Positions 33,665 through 45,644 of a stretch of 64,000 nt of DNA are shown here, in pieces. Numbering within the stretch: position 1 is the stretch's first letter; each line of letters starts with the position of its first letter. This DNA is from Stomoxys calcitrans (lineage: Eukaryota; Arthropoda; Insecta; Diptera; Muscidae): assembly GCF_963082655.1 (NCBI RefSeq), contig NC_081553.1:68724416-68788415 (forward strand). Reading direction: 5' to 3'. Made by a program: the position numbers and the translations under genes. Below the pieces are notes generated by a model that saw nothing but the letters and a program-made list of their open reading frames with translations, made no database searches and was not told the DNA's origin.

Positions 33665-35085
33665 CATTGTCGGAAAGTTGGGTTTGCAGAGACGTAGGCT
33701 CTACTTTCTGAGGAGCCGTTTTTTCTGTGATCTGGTTGAACTTGTGAATGTACCTCTGATATGTCTCCTGAGATTTATTGAAGGAACAGGATGGTTCCGA
33801 CGGGGGTGCCATAAGCTCCCAAGGTACATCCGTACCTATGCCGGAGCTTGCGTTGGGACGGGCGTTTCTTCAACCCCCCACTCGGGTTCTCCATTCCTAC
33901 TGTCTTTCTTTTATTCGTATATAACCTCTAGTCCGAGGTTTCACATCATCTTTCTCCTCCCCTTTCTCTCTCTGGGGTACCACAATGGGTCAAACTGACC
34001 TCCGAGTGAACTCACCTTTGGTGGGTAACCCATTCAACATAACCCAATTGAAAAGAACTTCATGATATTTTCTTCTGCGTTCAGTTCATTCGTGGTCTTT
34101 TTATCCTTGCCTGGAAACAATGTGTTTCAGTTTAGATCAACTGTCTGTTTAAAATTTATTCTCGTTCGAAACAATTTAAAATTTCCCAAAAAATTGTTTT
34201 GTAATTCATTGACGAGAATTGAAAAAATAAACTAAGAAGCAGGTTATACAAAATTCTTGTCCATAGAAATGGTATTTTTTTGGTAAATTGTAATATTTCT
34301 TTAATATAATATTTAAAAAAATATATAATATTTTTATATGTAAGGCTTTCAATTCTTGTGCCTATCAAAAAAAAAACAAAAATGCAAGTATCTTTTTTTT
34401 TTTGGCAATTTCTTAATCTTAATACTAATCATAGTTCGCACTAAAATACTGCGTTTTTCTCCCTCTCTTTGCCTTAACCCCTTAGATAGCAATGTAATAT
34501 TACCCAATTGATCTACGGACACACCCCCTTCCCCGATAGAAGAGATGCCCCGATGCGTTCGCAAATTGTTTTCGAAACATTTTGGGCAGCAACAAACAAA
34601 TAATCCAACAACAATCACCTTAATATAGAGAATAAAACCATAAATATTTCATATTCTCTACTTTTAAACAAACAAACCAATGTACAAACAAACATACACT
34701 CACACAAAACTACACTCAAATGTATTGTACATAAATACAAATGCCCGAAAAAAAATTAGAAACTCTGCGCTGGTCATTGACCTCTGTTTCACTGTGGCAG
34801 TTGTTAGATTTGTTGTTGGATTGGTGTGTGTGTGTATGATTTTTTTTTTGGGCACGAGTTTTGTTGGTGCTGTGGCACCAGTGTGTGAGCTTTTATGTAG
34901 TTTACACTTTTATTTCGTTGGTCTATCTTTTGTTTGAGTTTGTTTTATTCATAGCTTCCACATTCACACATCCATCTATCTAACATTCACAGTGCGAGTA
35001 GTTGTGGAGTTGTCTTAGGTGGGAACGATGGCATTGGAAAATAGACAATCTGATATAAAAAAAAAGTCAAAGGGTGTTTCTTGGT
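33665..35085. other. Mixed low-repeat DNA, no gene recognised
   Basis: About 33665-34060 has near-balanced base composition, unlike its surroundings, and may be the 3' part of an unrecognised retroelement, but no domain can be read in either strand. About 34060-35085 is AT-rich with T and A homopolymers. No supported gene. Confidence 0.4.
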
Positions 35086-35089
35086 CCCG

Positions 35090-35520
35090 CATAGACTCTC
35101 GAAAAGGGCAGAACCGATTTTTTTAAATTTCAGGTATATCGAATATACCTCACCCTCAAAACCCTTAATATTGGGATGTATACCATTAATGACAATATAG
35201 GGTTCAAATGAAAGGTATTTGGGAGTCGAAAACGAAGTTGACATCAAATTTTGAAGCCAAACACTTGAAGGCTACCCGCAATCTAAAACACTACCAAAAA
35301 AGATATGTAGACCGATGGCGAGAATATGAAACTCAAATGACATCCAATTTCTTTGAGTCACCGCCTTCGCTAAAACATACCTAAAATGGACATTTAGACC
35401 AATAATGACAAGATGTGAAAGGTATTTCGATGCAAGGTAGGAATTAGACTTTAAACCATTAAGGCTTGACTCTCGATACCCTTGTCCGAATTCGATGAAA
35501 TTTCGTATTTTCATTATTTA
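35090..35520 (+). mobile_element. Helitron-family fragment
   Basis: TAGACTCTCGAAAAGGGCAG and AACCGATTTTTTTAAATTTC correspond to the family's head. CTCAAATGA, GAAAGGTATTTGGGAGTCG and AAAACATACCTAAAATGGAC are body words. There is no CTAG end. Confidence 0.5.
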
Positions 35521-35561
35521 TAGTAGGTAGAGGTAGAAATTAAAAATTTTATTTTATAACC

Positions 35562-36234
35562 ACCACCATAGGATGGTAGGTATATTCATTTAATCATTCC
35601 GTTTGTAACACATCGAAAATCCATTTCCGACCCTTTTTCTGATCGTCGTAAAATTTACGATTTAACGAAGTCCGTGTGTATGCAGATTTTGCCCATGAAC
35701 ATTCCACTAAGGAACAGAGGAAAATTTCTCACATATCAATGAGTGCAGTCCGATGCAAGTTTAAGCTCAATGATAAGGGGCCTCCTTTTTATAGCCGAGT
35801 CCGAACGACGTGCCCCAGTGCGACACCTCTTTTGAGAGAAGTTTTGCATGGCATAGTACCTCACAAATGTTGCCAGCATTAGGAGGGGAAAACAACCGCT
35901 GAACATTTTTTTCTGATGGTCTCGCCAAGATTCGAACCCAGGCGTTTAGCGTCATAGGCGGACATGCTAACCTCTGTGCTACGGTGGCCTTAAGCTACAG
36001 TCTTAAAACATTGAGATATTGAGTTGAAATTTTGCACAGGCTCGTATTTCTTCTATACACAGTTTAAGTTCTTGAATGGGCCACATCGGACTTTATTTGG
36101 ATATCACTGGCGATTTAGGATCTTAAGCCGTAAAAGCCGCATTTTTGTTCGATTTTGGTGAAATTTGAAACATGAAGTTGTACTAGTGGCACCGATATTT
36201 AAACCGAATATGGCCCATATCAGATCATATTAAC
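35562..36234 (+). mobile_element. DINE-like element, interrupted by a SINE and cut by LINE copy B
   Basis: The left end is TTTTATAACCACCACCATAG, GTCATTCC-like ATCATTCCGTTTGTAACAC and ATCGTCGTAAAATTTACG. A SINE interrupts it at 35683-35989. Array text follows (TTGAGTTGAAATTTTGCACA, AATGGGCCACATCGGAC) and stops at the 3' end of LINE copy B. Confidence 0.65.
35683..35989 (-). mobile_element. tRNA-derived SINE, near full-length
   Basis: The complete head-body-tail is present on the minus strand: head near 35989-35920 with GGTTCGAATCTTGGCGAGAC (B box intact), the TATAAAAAGGAGGCCCCTTA block, tail to TTCATGGGCAAAATC. No clear target duplication could be read. Confidence 0.8.
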
Positions 36235-39200
36235 ATACTTACTTGCTTACTTACATTAATTGGCTATGACAGAACATTTGTTCCATTCGCCGAACGTAGA
36301 ATAGCGTTTCAAGCGCCTCGATCTCCTGCGCTCATTCTTAAATCTCTGACACCAAGTTTTGAGGTGTCTCTAACCACTTGATCTTTCCATCGAACTTTTG
36401 GTCTTCCCGCTTTGCGTGTACCACCGTGTTTGCCTTCAAAAGACTTCTTTGCTGGAGCTTCTTCATCCATTCTGACAACATGACCTAGCCAACGCAGCCG
36501 TTGTATTTTGGTTCGTGTAGCAATGCTTTCGTCGTCATACAGCTCGTGATTCATACAACGCCTATATTCTCCATTAACGCAAACTGGTCCATATATTTTA
36601 CGAAGAATCTTTCTCTCAAATACTCCAACCACTGCCTCATCAGCTTTCACAACTACCCATGCTTCAGAACCATATAACAGCACGGGTAGTATCAGTGTCT
36701 TGTAAAGTGTAATCTTCGTCTGTCGAGAGGTGGCCTTGTTTCTAAACAGCTTACTTAATCCAAGGTATCATCTGTTTGCCAGTATTATTCTTCGCTTTAT
36801 TTCAAATCGGGTGTCATTCGTTTCGGTTACGGCGGTGCCGAGGTAGATGAGGTTGCTGACTATCTCAAAATTGTGGTTCCCAACTTTCTCCATTTTCCTT
36901 ATCTGCTCGGTTGTGCAAGGCTTTTTGGGAGTTGAAACCATCCATTTCGTCTTATCTCCATTTACTGCCAGACCCATTTTCACTGACTCTCTTTCGATTC
37001 TCTCAAAGGAAGCAGTTACTATATCCGGTGACCGGAAATACCGTATAACCTTCTCCAGCAGGATATTAAAGAGATCACACGATAGACTGTCTCCTTGTCT
37101 GAAACCTCGTTTGGTATTTAACGTTTCGGAAAGATTCTTTTCTATTCTTACTGAGGAACGCGTATCAGCAGGTATCATTCTGCAGAGTTGTATTTATTTT
37201 ACAGGGATACCAAACTCAGATATGGCTTGAAATACCTTTGAACGTAAAGGGGTGGCAAAGGCGGCTTTGTAGTCAACAAAGATATGGTAGGTGTTGATTT
37301 GTCCTTCTCGAATCTTTTACAGGATTTGGCGCGATACGAATATCCATGTCTCAAGCCGCATTGATGGGGCTCAATTATCTCATTGACTTTAGGTTTCATT
37401 CTTTCACACAGTATGCTCGAGAGTATCTTGTATGCGATGGGGTGGAGACTTGTTCCTCTGCGTACGGGACATAGTAAGGTTCCAATAATCGGGTATGCGT
37501 TTTTCTAGTCAGATTGCGCAGATAAGCTGATGCATACGTTTTATCAGCGTGTCGCCTCCCGTCTTAAATAGTTCAGCGGGTAACCCGTCGGCTCCTGCTG
37601 CCTTGTTGTTCTTGAGTCGGGTCACTGCTACTTGGACCAAATTCTGACTAAGAGGTAAACATTCTATACCATCATCAGGGATTGGTTCTGCGATAATCTC
37701 TTCGCCGCGATCGTCGGACACAAGCAGTTGGGTAAAATGTTCTTTCCATATCCTCAGCATGCTATCTGTATCAGTTACAAGATTTACTCTTCCTTTGTCT
37801 CTGCTGGAGGATTTGCCTGCGCAAGCCATCGATCTGATGTTTTATTCTTTGGTAGAATTTCTGGACTTCATTCTCACTCCTGTACATCTCAATTCACAGT
37901 CACACTCACGTCTTTCCATTTCCTTCTTCGTTCTGCAGAGTAGACGTTTCTCCTCTCACCTTTTCTCCCGATACCTCTCCTTCATCTGGCGCGTTGCTAC
38001 TGATCGCAGGGTTGCTCTATATGCCACATTCTTGGCTTCAGTAGCATCTCGACACTCTTCGTCGTACCATGGGTTTCTTGGATGAGGCTTCCGGTACCCA
38101 AGTACGGATTTCGCGGCATTTTCTATGGAGTGAGCAATAGTTTGCCACTCCGCCATTTTATCATCGGAACAAGGAGTGCTTTCTGTAAGCTGTTGGGTCA
38201 GTCGAGTGGAGTATTCCGCTGTCATTTGTTGTAATTGCAACTTTTCAATGTCCAGCTTCCGTGCAGTGTCAGATCGTACTTTCCTCGCATGTTCAAACGG
38301 ATGAGAACCTTTGCTGCAACAAGGTAATGATCCGAATCTATATTCGCTCCATGGATCGCTGGATGAATGTCTTCCATCGATCACAAGGTGATCAATTTGG
38401 GGCTCGTGGTTTGATCGTGTGACAGCCACGTGGCTTTGTGAATATTTTTATTTTGAAATCTGGTGCTACTAACTACCACGTGTTTTGCCGCGGCGAAATC
38501 TATCAGGTTCAACCTATTACTAGACGTTATCTCGTGGAGGCTAAACTTTCCGACTGTTGGACCAACCAACTGTCTTTCTTCCCTATCTTTGCTTTAAAAA
38601 CTCTCAGAACGATATTAAATATCATGGGCGAGGCAGCGGTCATATTCTCTCTCTAGGCGCTCGTATTCCGTGGGGCATGGGCACAAATAAGGCTGATGTT
38701 GATTTTTTTTGATTTTGGCTTTTATACGGATTGTGGCTAGCCTCTCATCCACCGGAGTAAAGCTGGATTTAAGACAAATGTCAATAAACCTTTTCCTCCC
38801 TCCAATTCCTAATTTCCTCTCGCCATAGCAATGCACTGCATTCATAGGGGATATCCCCTGCGTGTTGGCTGACAAAAAAAAAAATAGCTGGAGACAAGGT
38901 GTTTCAGTCTCAGACTAACAACAAATCCACAGCCAAGTTCATGCCTCGTGTTTTGGCAGCTATAGTTTGGTGTTGTAGTGACCGTTTGGTGTTGTTGTGA
39001 CGCCATTCCCAGTCCATCGCACTTCCTGTAAGGCGGTAATATCTGCCTTGTACTTCTATAATACATCCGGCAGCGCGAATACTGCACCTTCTCTATAAAG
39101 AGTGCGGACATTCCAGGTGCAGATCCGCAAATCATGGTCCTTTTTTCGTTTGCGTCGGTTGTCAACGTTGGAGGGGGTCTGTTTTTACTATTCCTTTGTA

Positions 39201-39659
39201 TCTCATAGTAGTTCCCATAATTTTCCCGGGGCGGGTTACTCGCCCAGCACCCCAACCGCATGGGTTTTTTAGGATTGCATGTATACCTCGTTGTGGCAAG
39301 CCGCTTGCTCCAAGATCCGACGCTCGCCTCCAGCCGCCCCTAACCTGGGAACAGACGCTGATATTAGTGTTGGCTATTGGTTATTTGAAGGCGCCTTGTC
39401 ACTCGCCTTGACATCTCGAGTATCATTGGCACTCAGTATTTGATTAATAGCCAGTGCCGCCTGACTCCTCACTGAGACTCTCCTCTCGAAAATCGCTGAC
39501 TGCTCGCGTCCGCATTTGCAGCTACTTCACTTAAAATCGAATCTTTCCACTATCCGCAACCTGTGGACGCGTCCGGTAGCTTTCAGCTAAGCTTCCCGTG
39601 GTAACAATGGACACCACACAAGTCGGAGCTCAAAGTTCCAGCCTGTGTTTTGCTTATAG
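36235..39659 (-). mobile_element. RTE/BovB-like LINE, near full-length, inactive (copy B)
   Basis: The 5' region (39655-39160) matches copy A. The endonuclease follows (KCDGLGMASQQHQTVT, HELGCGFVVSLRLKHLVSS; TPVDERLATIRIKAK). The linker at 38170-37956 has RATLRSVATRQMKERYREKR. The RT start at 37830-37530 has RLKNNKAAGADGLPAELFKT, then PADTRSSVRIEKNLSETL and RQGDSLSCDLFNILLEKVI near 37090. The YADD-containing segment is deleted (between VIRYF and RSPDIVTA). The C-terminus at 36683-36309 has LLYGSEAWVVVKADEA and RLRWLGHVVRMDEEAPAKKS. The 3' tail is a TAAG/GTAAG tetranucleotide run. TTAAC occurs on both sides (36230-36234, 39660-39664), a weak target-duplication candidate. Confidence 0.8.
38768..38885 (+). 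mobile_element. 5'-truncated CR1/Jockey-like LINE tail nested in LINE copy B
   Basis: This 118-bp insertion starts TTTAAGACAAATGTCAATAA, closely matching the 3' end of the LINE ORF at 31875 (TTTAGACAAATGTCAATAAG). It continues through a short 3' UTR and ends in an A run. AGCTGGA flanks it at 38761-38767 and 38886-38892. Copy A has the unoccupied site (GGCTGGAGACAAGG near 7789). Confidence 0.8.
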
Positions 39660-39950
39660 TTAACAGGTGTCGGCCGATTTGGATGAAATGGGGCATGTAG
39701 TGTTTTGTTATGACTTTCAAAAACTGTGTAAAGTACGCTCCAAATCGGTCTATAACCTGATAGAGCTCCCATATAAACCGATCTCGCGATTTGACTTTTT
39801 GAGCCCTTACAAGCCCCAATTTTTGGCCAATTTGGCTGAAATTTTGCATGCCGTGTTCTGTTATGACTTCCAATAACTGTGCCAAATACTGTCCAAATCA
39901 GTCTTTAACATGATGCAGCTCCCATGTAAACTGGTCTCTCGATTATGCGA
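39660..39950 (+). mobile_element. DINE-like array fragment
   Basis: About two units are visible: CTGTGTAAAGTACGCTCCAA, ATCGGTCTATAACCTGATAG, AGCTCCCATATAAACCGATC, TTGACTTTTTGAGCCC. Its right half lies in the first copy of the 737-bp duplication and therefore also appears at about 40588-40690. Confidence 0.6.
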
Positions 39951-40583
39951 TCATGCATTTAGGGAAGAAAAGTGGTTTTCAATTCCTTTCCATTAATTTG
40001 TACCAGTAGTCCAAAGTAGTACACGTATCGCCATAAGTGCATTTTTATACTCACCACCAATAAAAACCGCTATGGCATAACTATTTCCCAACTCGAGCTA
40101 AAATTTCTCTAAGACAGCTCTATTTTTAGACTCTTTTATATCCATTCCTCATACATGGTTAAAGCTCTCCCCCTAAACTGATCCAGTTTTCGTTTCCTCT
40201 CCACCCTAAGGTTCATACAATGTATTTAAGTTTTAATTTATATACAAACGAGAATATCTATGAACCTGTGCTGTGTGTTTTTCTTTGCCTACAGATGTTT
40301 CTTGCATGTGTGTCGGTGTATTTCAACTCATTTTTTTGGTCTATTATGGGAATTTGATATGAAACGTTTACAACGGCAGCTACCCAAAATATATTTGTGA
40401 TCATCACCATAGTCGTCATCAATGGTTTTCGGTTTTTGCTTGATCGCACCACAGACAGCTCTCCCATAACACTGTTTAGTTTTTTTGTTGATTGATCGAT
40501 ATGTGGCGCTGTGTGGTGGAGCTTAAGCCGTCACACTTCATTTGTTCTTAAATAAGTCCCCACCAGATAATCTTTCCATACCC
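39847..40583. repeat. 737-bp tandem duplication, first copy
   Basis: The sequence from CATGCCGTGTTCTGTTATG to TCTTTCCATACCC recurs 741 bp downstream with no difference that I found, including identical 69-codon chance ORFs (40467-40258 and 41208-40999). About the first 100 bp are DINE-like array; the rest is low-repeat sequence. A TTTCTTTGCCTACAG stretch near 40280 resembles a 3' splice site, but no exon can be supported. Confidence 0.9.
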
Positions 40584-40587
40584 TTTC

Positions 40588-41324
40588 CATGCCGTGTTCT
40601 GTTATGACTTCCAATAACTGTGCCAAATACTGTCCAAATCAGTCTTTAACATGATGCAGCTCCCATGTAAACTGGTCTCTCGATTATGCGATCATGCATT
40701 TAGGGAAGAAAAGTGGTTTTCAATTCCTTTCCATTAATTTGTACCAGTAGTCCAAAGTAGTACACGTATCGCCATAAGTGCATTTTTATACTCACCACCA
40801 ATAAAAACCGCTATGGCATAACTATTTCCCAACTCGAGCTAAAATTTCTCTAAGACAGCTCTATTTTTAGACTCTTTTATATCCATTCCTCATACATGGT
40901 TAAAGCTCTCCCCCTAAACTGATCCAGTTTTCGTTTCCTCTCCACCCTAAGGTTCATACAATGTATTTAAGTTTTAATTTATATACAAACGAGAATATCT
41001 ATGAACCTGTGCTGTGTGTTTTTCTTTGCCTACAGATGTTTCTTGCATGTGTGTCGGTGTATTTCAACTCATTTTTTTGGTCTATTATGGGAATTTGATA
41101 TGAAACGTTTACAACGGCAGCTACCCAAAATATATTTGTGATCATCACCATAGTCGTCATCAATGGTTTTCGGTTTTTGCTTGATCGCACCACAGACAGC
41201 TCTCCCATAACACTGTTTAGTTTTTTTGTTGATTGATCGATATGTGGCGCTGTGTGGTGGAGCTTAAGCCGTCACACTTCATTTGTTCTTAAATAAGTCC
41301 CCACCAGATAATCTTTCCATACCC
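40588..41324. repeat. 737-bp tandem duplication, second copy
   Basis: Same orientation as the first copy, separated from it by the 4-bp filler TTTC (40584-40587). Beyond 41324 the sequences differ (ATTTATTTATAG versus TTTCCATGCC). Confidence 0.9.
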
Positions 41325-41689
41325 ATTTATTTATAGAGGTGGCTGGGTGGGTGGTGACACAGCGTCAAACAATGATTCAGGTGGCGTCAATTACCAGCGA
41401 TAAGGGATGTAAATTAAATATTTATTGTGGTGTTTCTTTTGAAAAAAACTGATGATTACATTGTTATGTGAAATTATTAATCCAAATATTTTGCTATCAG
41501 CCATTCAACAGCGCCTCAAGACGGAATTAGTTTTAAGTTATTTAGAGCAAACATAAGATGTATGCTTAAGAAGGTGTTTACTTGAGATTTTGGAAAAATA
41601 CGGAAGTCGGTTGACGGAAGTGTAATTTTCTTTGGCGTCGTAGATTTTCTTATTTCTTATATTTGCCTAGTATTTTTTTAAAAAGGAAA
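41325..41689. other. Low-repeat DNA
   Basis: AT-rich sequence following the duplication. No motif or coding signal recognised. Confidence 0.4.
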
Positions 41690-44014
41690 TAAATTTTAAA
41701 ACTTTTCCTTCCTACCAAAGGATAAGGTGTACTAAGATTGTCATTCCTTTGGTAAAAAATTGCAATTTTTGTCCATGAACATTCCACTAAGGAACAGGGG
41801 CAAACTTCTCACATATCAATGAGTGCAGTCCGATTCAAGTTTTAAGCTTAATGAATACTTTTTATAGCTGAGTCCGAACGGCGTGACGCTGTGCGATACC
41901 TCTTTTAGAGAGAAGTTTTACATGGCATAGTACCTCACAAATGTTTCCAGCATTAGGAGGAGAAAACCACCGCTGAAAATTTTTTTCTGATGGTCTCGCC
42001 AGGATTCGAACCCAGGCGTTCAGCGTCATAGGCGGACATGCTAACCTCTGCGCTACGGTGGTCATTTCATTGGTAAAACATCGAAATATTGGTCTAAGAC
42101 CCTACAAAGTATATAAATTCTTGATCGCCCTGACATTTTAAGCCTCTAACTTTCGAGGGAGTCGGTTGGGATTGAAAATGAGTCATGTTGGTTCATGTTT
42201 GGGATTTTGATTTTTTAAACCTCTATAGGACCCAATCTTATTCGATTTGACTGAATTTTCGCATGAGGTGTTTTATTTAGACTTCCAGTAGCTGTGCCAA
42301 AAATGGTTCATATCGGCTCAGAGCCTGATATAGCTACCATATAAACCTATCTCGGATCTTGACTTCTTGATCCTCGAGAAGGCGCTATAATTATTCGATT
42401 TGGCTGAAATTTTGCATGAAGTGTTTTGTTTTGACTTTCAATAACTGTGCTAAGTATGGTCCGAATTGGTTTGAAAACTGACATAACTCCCATATAAAAC
42501 GATCTGCCGATTACACTTCTTGACCCTCTATAAAGCATAGTTGTTATCCGATTTGGCTGAAATTTTGTACAGTGATTTTTTTATAACTTCAAACATACAT
42601 GCCAAATATGGTTTGTATAGGTCCGTAACCTTATAAAGCTCCCACATAAACCGATCTTCCGTTTGACTTCTTGAGCCCTTACAAGCCGAAATTTTTGCCC
42701 GATTCGGCTGAAATTTTGCATGTAGTGTTCCTTTATAACTCCCAACAATTGTGACTATTACGGTCTAAATTTGGTGTATAACCTAATGTAGCTCCCATAT
42801 AAACCGATCTCCCGATTTGACTTCTTGATCCCTTACAAGCCGTAATTTTTGCCCGATTTGACTGAAATTTTGCACGTGGTGTTCTTTTATGATTTCCAGC
42901 AACTCTAAGTCGATTTATAACCTGATATAGCTCCCATACAAACCGATTTCCCTTTTTGACTTCTTGAGCCCTTACAAGCCGCAAGATTTGGGTTAAACTT
43001 TGCACATAGTGTTCTGTTATTACTCTCAACAACTGTGCTCCCATACTTTAGCAGATCCACCGTCGGTTCTACTAAAGTTGGCTACGTCCCTGGGTGCTAT
43101 ATGGACCGATCTGCCTATTGAGCATATTTAGCCCATAACGGGGGTTTTTATCACCCAGTTTCGATTTGGAAGAGTGAATCGTATTGGAACCTTGTATATA
43201 CCTGTTTATTAGGGCCCAGATCGAGCACAATTGCTGTATGGACCGATTTTTCGATTTAGAGCATTAGTTCAAAAAAAAAAAAAAAAAAAAATACGGATTG
43301 GTTGTTCCATTTCACTGAAATTTGACTTGCACAAGACTTGTCCGTACCAGAATTATATATGAATGAAATTTTGCACCAAGTATTTTGTTACGATATCCAA
43401 CAACTGTATACTTCAAATCGGTCTATAACCTGATATAGCTGTCATATAAACCGATCTGGGGACTTGACTTCTTGAGCTTCTAGAGGGCGCAATTCCTATC
43501 CGATTTGCTTGAAATTTTGCATGACGTATTTTAATATGACTTTCAACAGCTATGCCAAATAAGGTTCAAATCGGTTCATAACCTGATATAGCTGTCATAT
43601 AAACCGACTTGGGATTTTGACTTCTTGAACCTCTAGAGGTCGCAATTATTATCCAATTCGCCTGAAATTTTGTACGACGGATCCTCTCATGACCATCAAC
43701 ATACGTGTTTATTATGGTTCAAATCGGTCTATAGGCTGATGCAGCTCCCATATAAATCGATCTCTTTATTTTAATTCTTGAGCCCCCAAAGGGCGCAATT
43801 CGAATTGGCTGAAATTTCGCACAAGTCTCCAAAATATAATTTAATTGTGGTCCGAACTGGACCATATCTTGATATCGCTCTAATAGCAGAGAAAATCTTT
43901 TCTTTTATCCTTTTTCTGCCTAAGAAGAGATGCCGGGAAAAGAACTCGACAAATGTGATCCATGGTAGAGGGTATATAAGATTCGGCCCGGCCGAACTTA
44001 GCACGCTTTTACTA
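41690..44014 (+). mobile_element. DINE-like element with tandem array and nested SINE
   Basis: The left end is decayed (CCTACCAAAGGATAAGGTG, GTCATTCC). After the SINE at 41758-42061 come ACATCGAAATATTGGTC and CTACAAAGTATATAAATTC, then about ten ~150-bp units. Near 43040-43380 units of a different subfamily appear (TATATGGACCGATCTGCC, TTTAGCCCATAACGGGG) before the original type resumes. The right end is GGTATATAAGATTCGG with palindrome TTCGGCCCGGCCGAA at about 43982-43996 and CTTAGCACGCTTTTACTAG. No (GTCY)n tract remains. Confidence 0.75.
41758..42061 (-). mobile_element. tRNA-derived SINE with imperfect 17-bp target duplication
   Basis: Head-body-tail is complete on the minus strand, with an intact B box (GGTTCGAATCCTGGCGAGAC). 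TCATTCCTTTGGTAAAA (41741-41757) and TCATTTCATTGGTAAAA (42062-42078) flank it, 15 of 17 matching. The host DINE-like element is continuous across the site. Its body lacks the usual AAAAAGGAGGCCCC block (a short deletion near 41860). Confidence 0.8.
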
Positions 44015-45430
44015 GTTCTTGTTAGAACCTCTGGTGGTGGTCATAAATTTGGTAATGGCAGGAATGGTCACATGATTAGCGTGAGCTTATGCTTGTTGGT
44101 GGTGTTTTAGTTTGAATTATGGCCTTTTTGTGCTTTCCCTCAGCTTTTTTTTAAATGCCTATGTAAAGGCCGCTCTATTGTTTGCGTAAAACTTTGAAAA
44201 AGTTTCTTATCCAATAGCATCATACGCATCTGTCGCTCTATAAATCAAAAAAAAAAAAAAAAATTTGAATGACTGGCCATTTTAGTTACAGTTGGATGGA
44301 TCCAATGTTTTTAAACAAATCTTTCTAAAAATTATATCGAAAATTGTTCTATTTTTTTATAATAGGATCTGAGTGAAAGATAATCCTCCGATTAATGTTA
44401 TGAGAATAAGCCCATTAAGCTCATTACCTCCAATTTTATTCGTTGGCCGTTAAATTGCCCACTTGAAGAAAAGCCCATTCCCACAAGTATTTTTGCGTCA
44501 GATGACTTTGCAGATTTTTCAGCAGAGTGTTCTTTATCTATTGGAACTGAGCGAAATGGTATGAAGCCTATAATAGAAGATGACATATTAAGGAGATCCT
44601 CCTCCCCTTTGTAACTGAATGATCGATACTCTCGTTATGATCATCATCATGCGCACCATCAGCGTCGTCATCATCCGCTCGTAGTGTACTTTAGCAAATG
44701 CCTTCCATCGTCGTTGCCATAAATGCCTAAGGCTATTAAGTAATTTTTATATCGATATTACACAATAATTATACTGTAGATGTGAGAGAGAGAGACTCCA
44801 ATCAAAGCAGCAATAACAAATGAAACAACAACAAGAAAAACAACGAAAATCATTTAATAATTGAACAGAAGGCGTTTTAAGCGTATTTATTTGTTTTAAA
44901 AGCCCACCCCAACAAAATCAAAATCAAAAATTACTTACGCTCGTCGTGAAACACTAAAAATTGTTTCGTATCAAAACAAATAAAGAAGAATTACGCAATT
45001 CATTGTGTGAATTTTTTTTTTTTTTTTTTGTTTGTAATCTTAATTTTTTGCTCATATTTGGGGGTTTCGCATTGAGTATTTGTTTTGGTTTTATCCTAAA
45101 CAACCCGCACGCATTGGGTTCAGTCCAATAACAAAAGATAACAATTAAGTGAAATAAGATATTGGGATTAACATAAGAAGTGGGTTAAAAGTTTTTGGTA
45201 TTTGGAAAAGAGCTTCAAAAATAGGACAAAATTCTTATAAGTAGTGGGAAATTTCAAATCCGGTTAGAGCATATGATTTAAGGTTTCATAAAATAGTACA
45301 TAAATTGAGAGTCAAGTAGGAAATGATGGATACCTAGTTGCGGTTCTGAGTGGCTTCAATCAGGCCACTTTTAATCTCAACTGTGGCCACGGACCTGCCT
45401 GTGGTGTCACCCAGGGATATTATCTTCAAC
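44015..45430. other. Low-repeat host-like DNA
   Basis: No transposon motif is recognised. The stretch holds poly-A (44249-44264) and poly-T (about 45006-45029), a short GA run (near 44783) and CATCATCATGCGC-type triplets near 44640-44680. A possible exon on the minus strand is listed separately. Confidence 0.45.
44398..44586 (-). CDS. Weak candidate exon or small ORF
   Basis: The 62-codon frame (open upstream to a stop at 44637-44635) gives a hydrophilic, Ser/Lys-rich peptide (DKEHSAEKSAKSSDAKILVG) unlike the array-derived ORFs. On the minus strand GGAG|GTAATG at 44428/44427 is a fair splice donor, which would make this an internal exon. No good acceptor or polypyrimidine tract is seen upstream, and no domain is recognised. 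Chance is a real alternative. Confidence 0.2.
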   Translation of the reverse strand: MSSSIIGFIPFRSVPIDKEHSAEKSAKSSDAKILVGMGFSSSGQFNGQRIKLEVMSLMGLFS

Positions 45431-45640
45431 ATTCATTAAAGGAAGTGGGCAAACGTGGAAAGTTCGGAATGGAGGAATCTCAGGGACCCACCACCACAGG
45501 CTTTGCTAAAAACTTACACAAATGAACCTAATGAAAGGGCCATGTGTGTGCTACGTACCAAAATTATGGCAAATCAGGCAAAACTTTAAAATTCTAGGGG
45601 CCTTAAAAGACTAATCGAGATATTGGTTTGTCTACTACTG
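45431..45640 (-). mobile_element. Degenerate DINE-like leader
   Basis: GGGACCCACCACCACAGGC, TTTGCTAAAAACTTACACAA, AATGAACCTAATGAAAGGGC and TTAAAATTCTAGGGGCC parallel the leader that follows the palindromic end in the elements at 12561 and 32821. The palindrome is gone, and the array is replaced by the minisatellite. Confidence 0.5.
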
Positions 45641-45644
45641 AAAT

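Noticed and set aside
33411..33998. 195-codon plus-strand ORF
   Set aside because: It starts inside a DINE-like array and continues into unrelated sequence, with no recognisable domain; its second half is rich in Ser/Phe/Leu from pyrimidine-rich DNA.
40258..41208. Two identical 69-codon minus ORFs as paralogous genes
   Set aside because: Their identity is explained by the 737-bp duplication of the whole segment; neither has any coding evidence.
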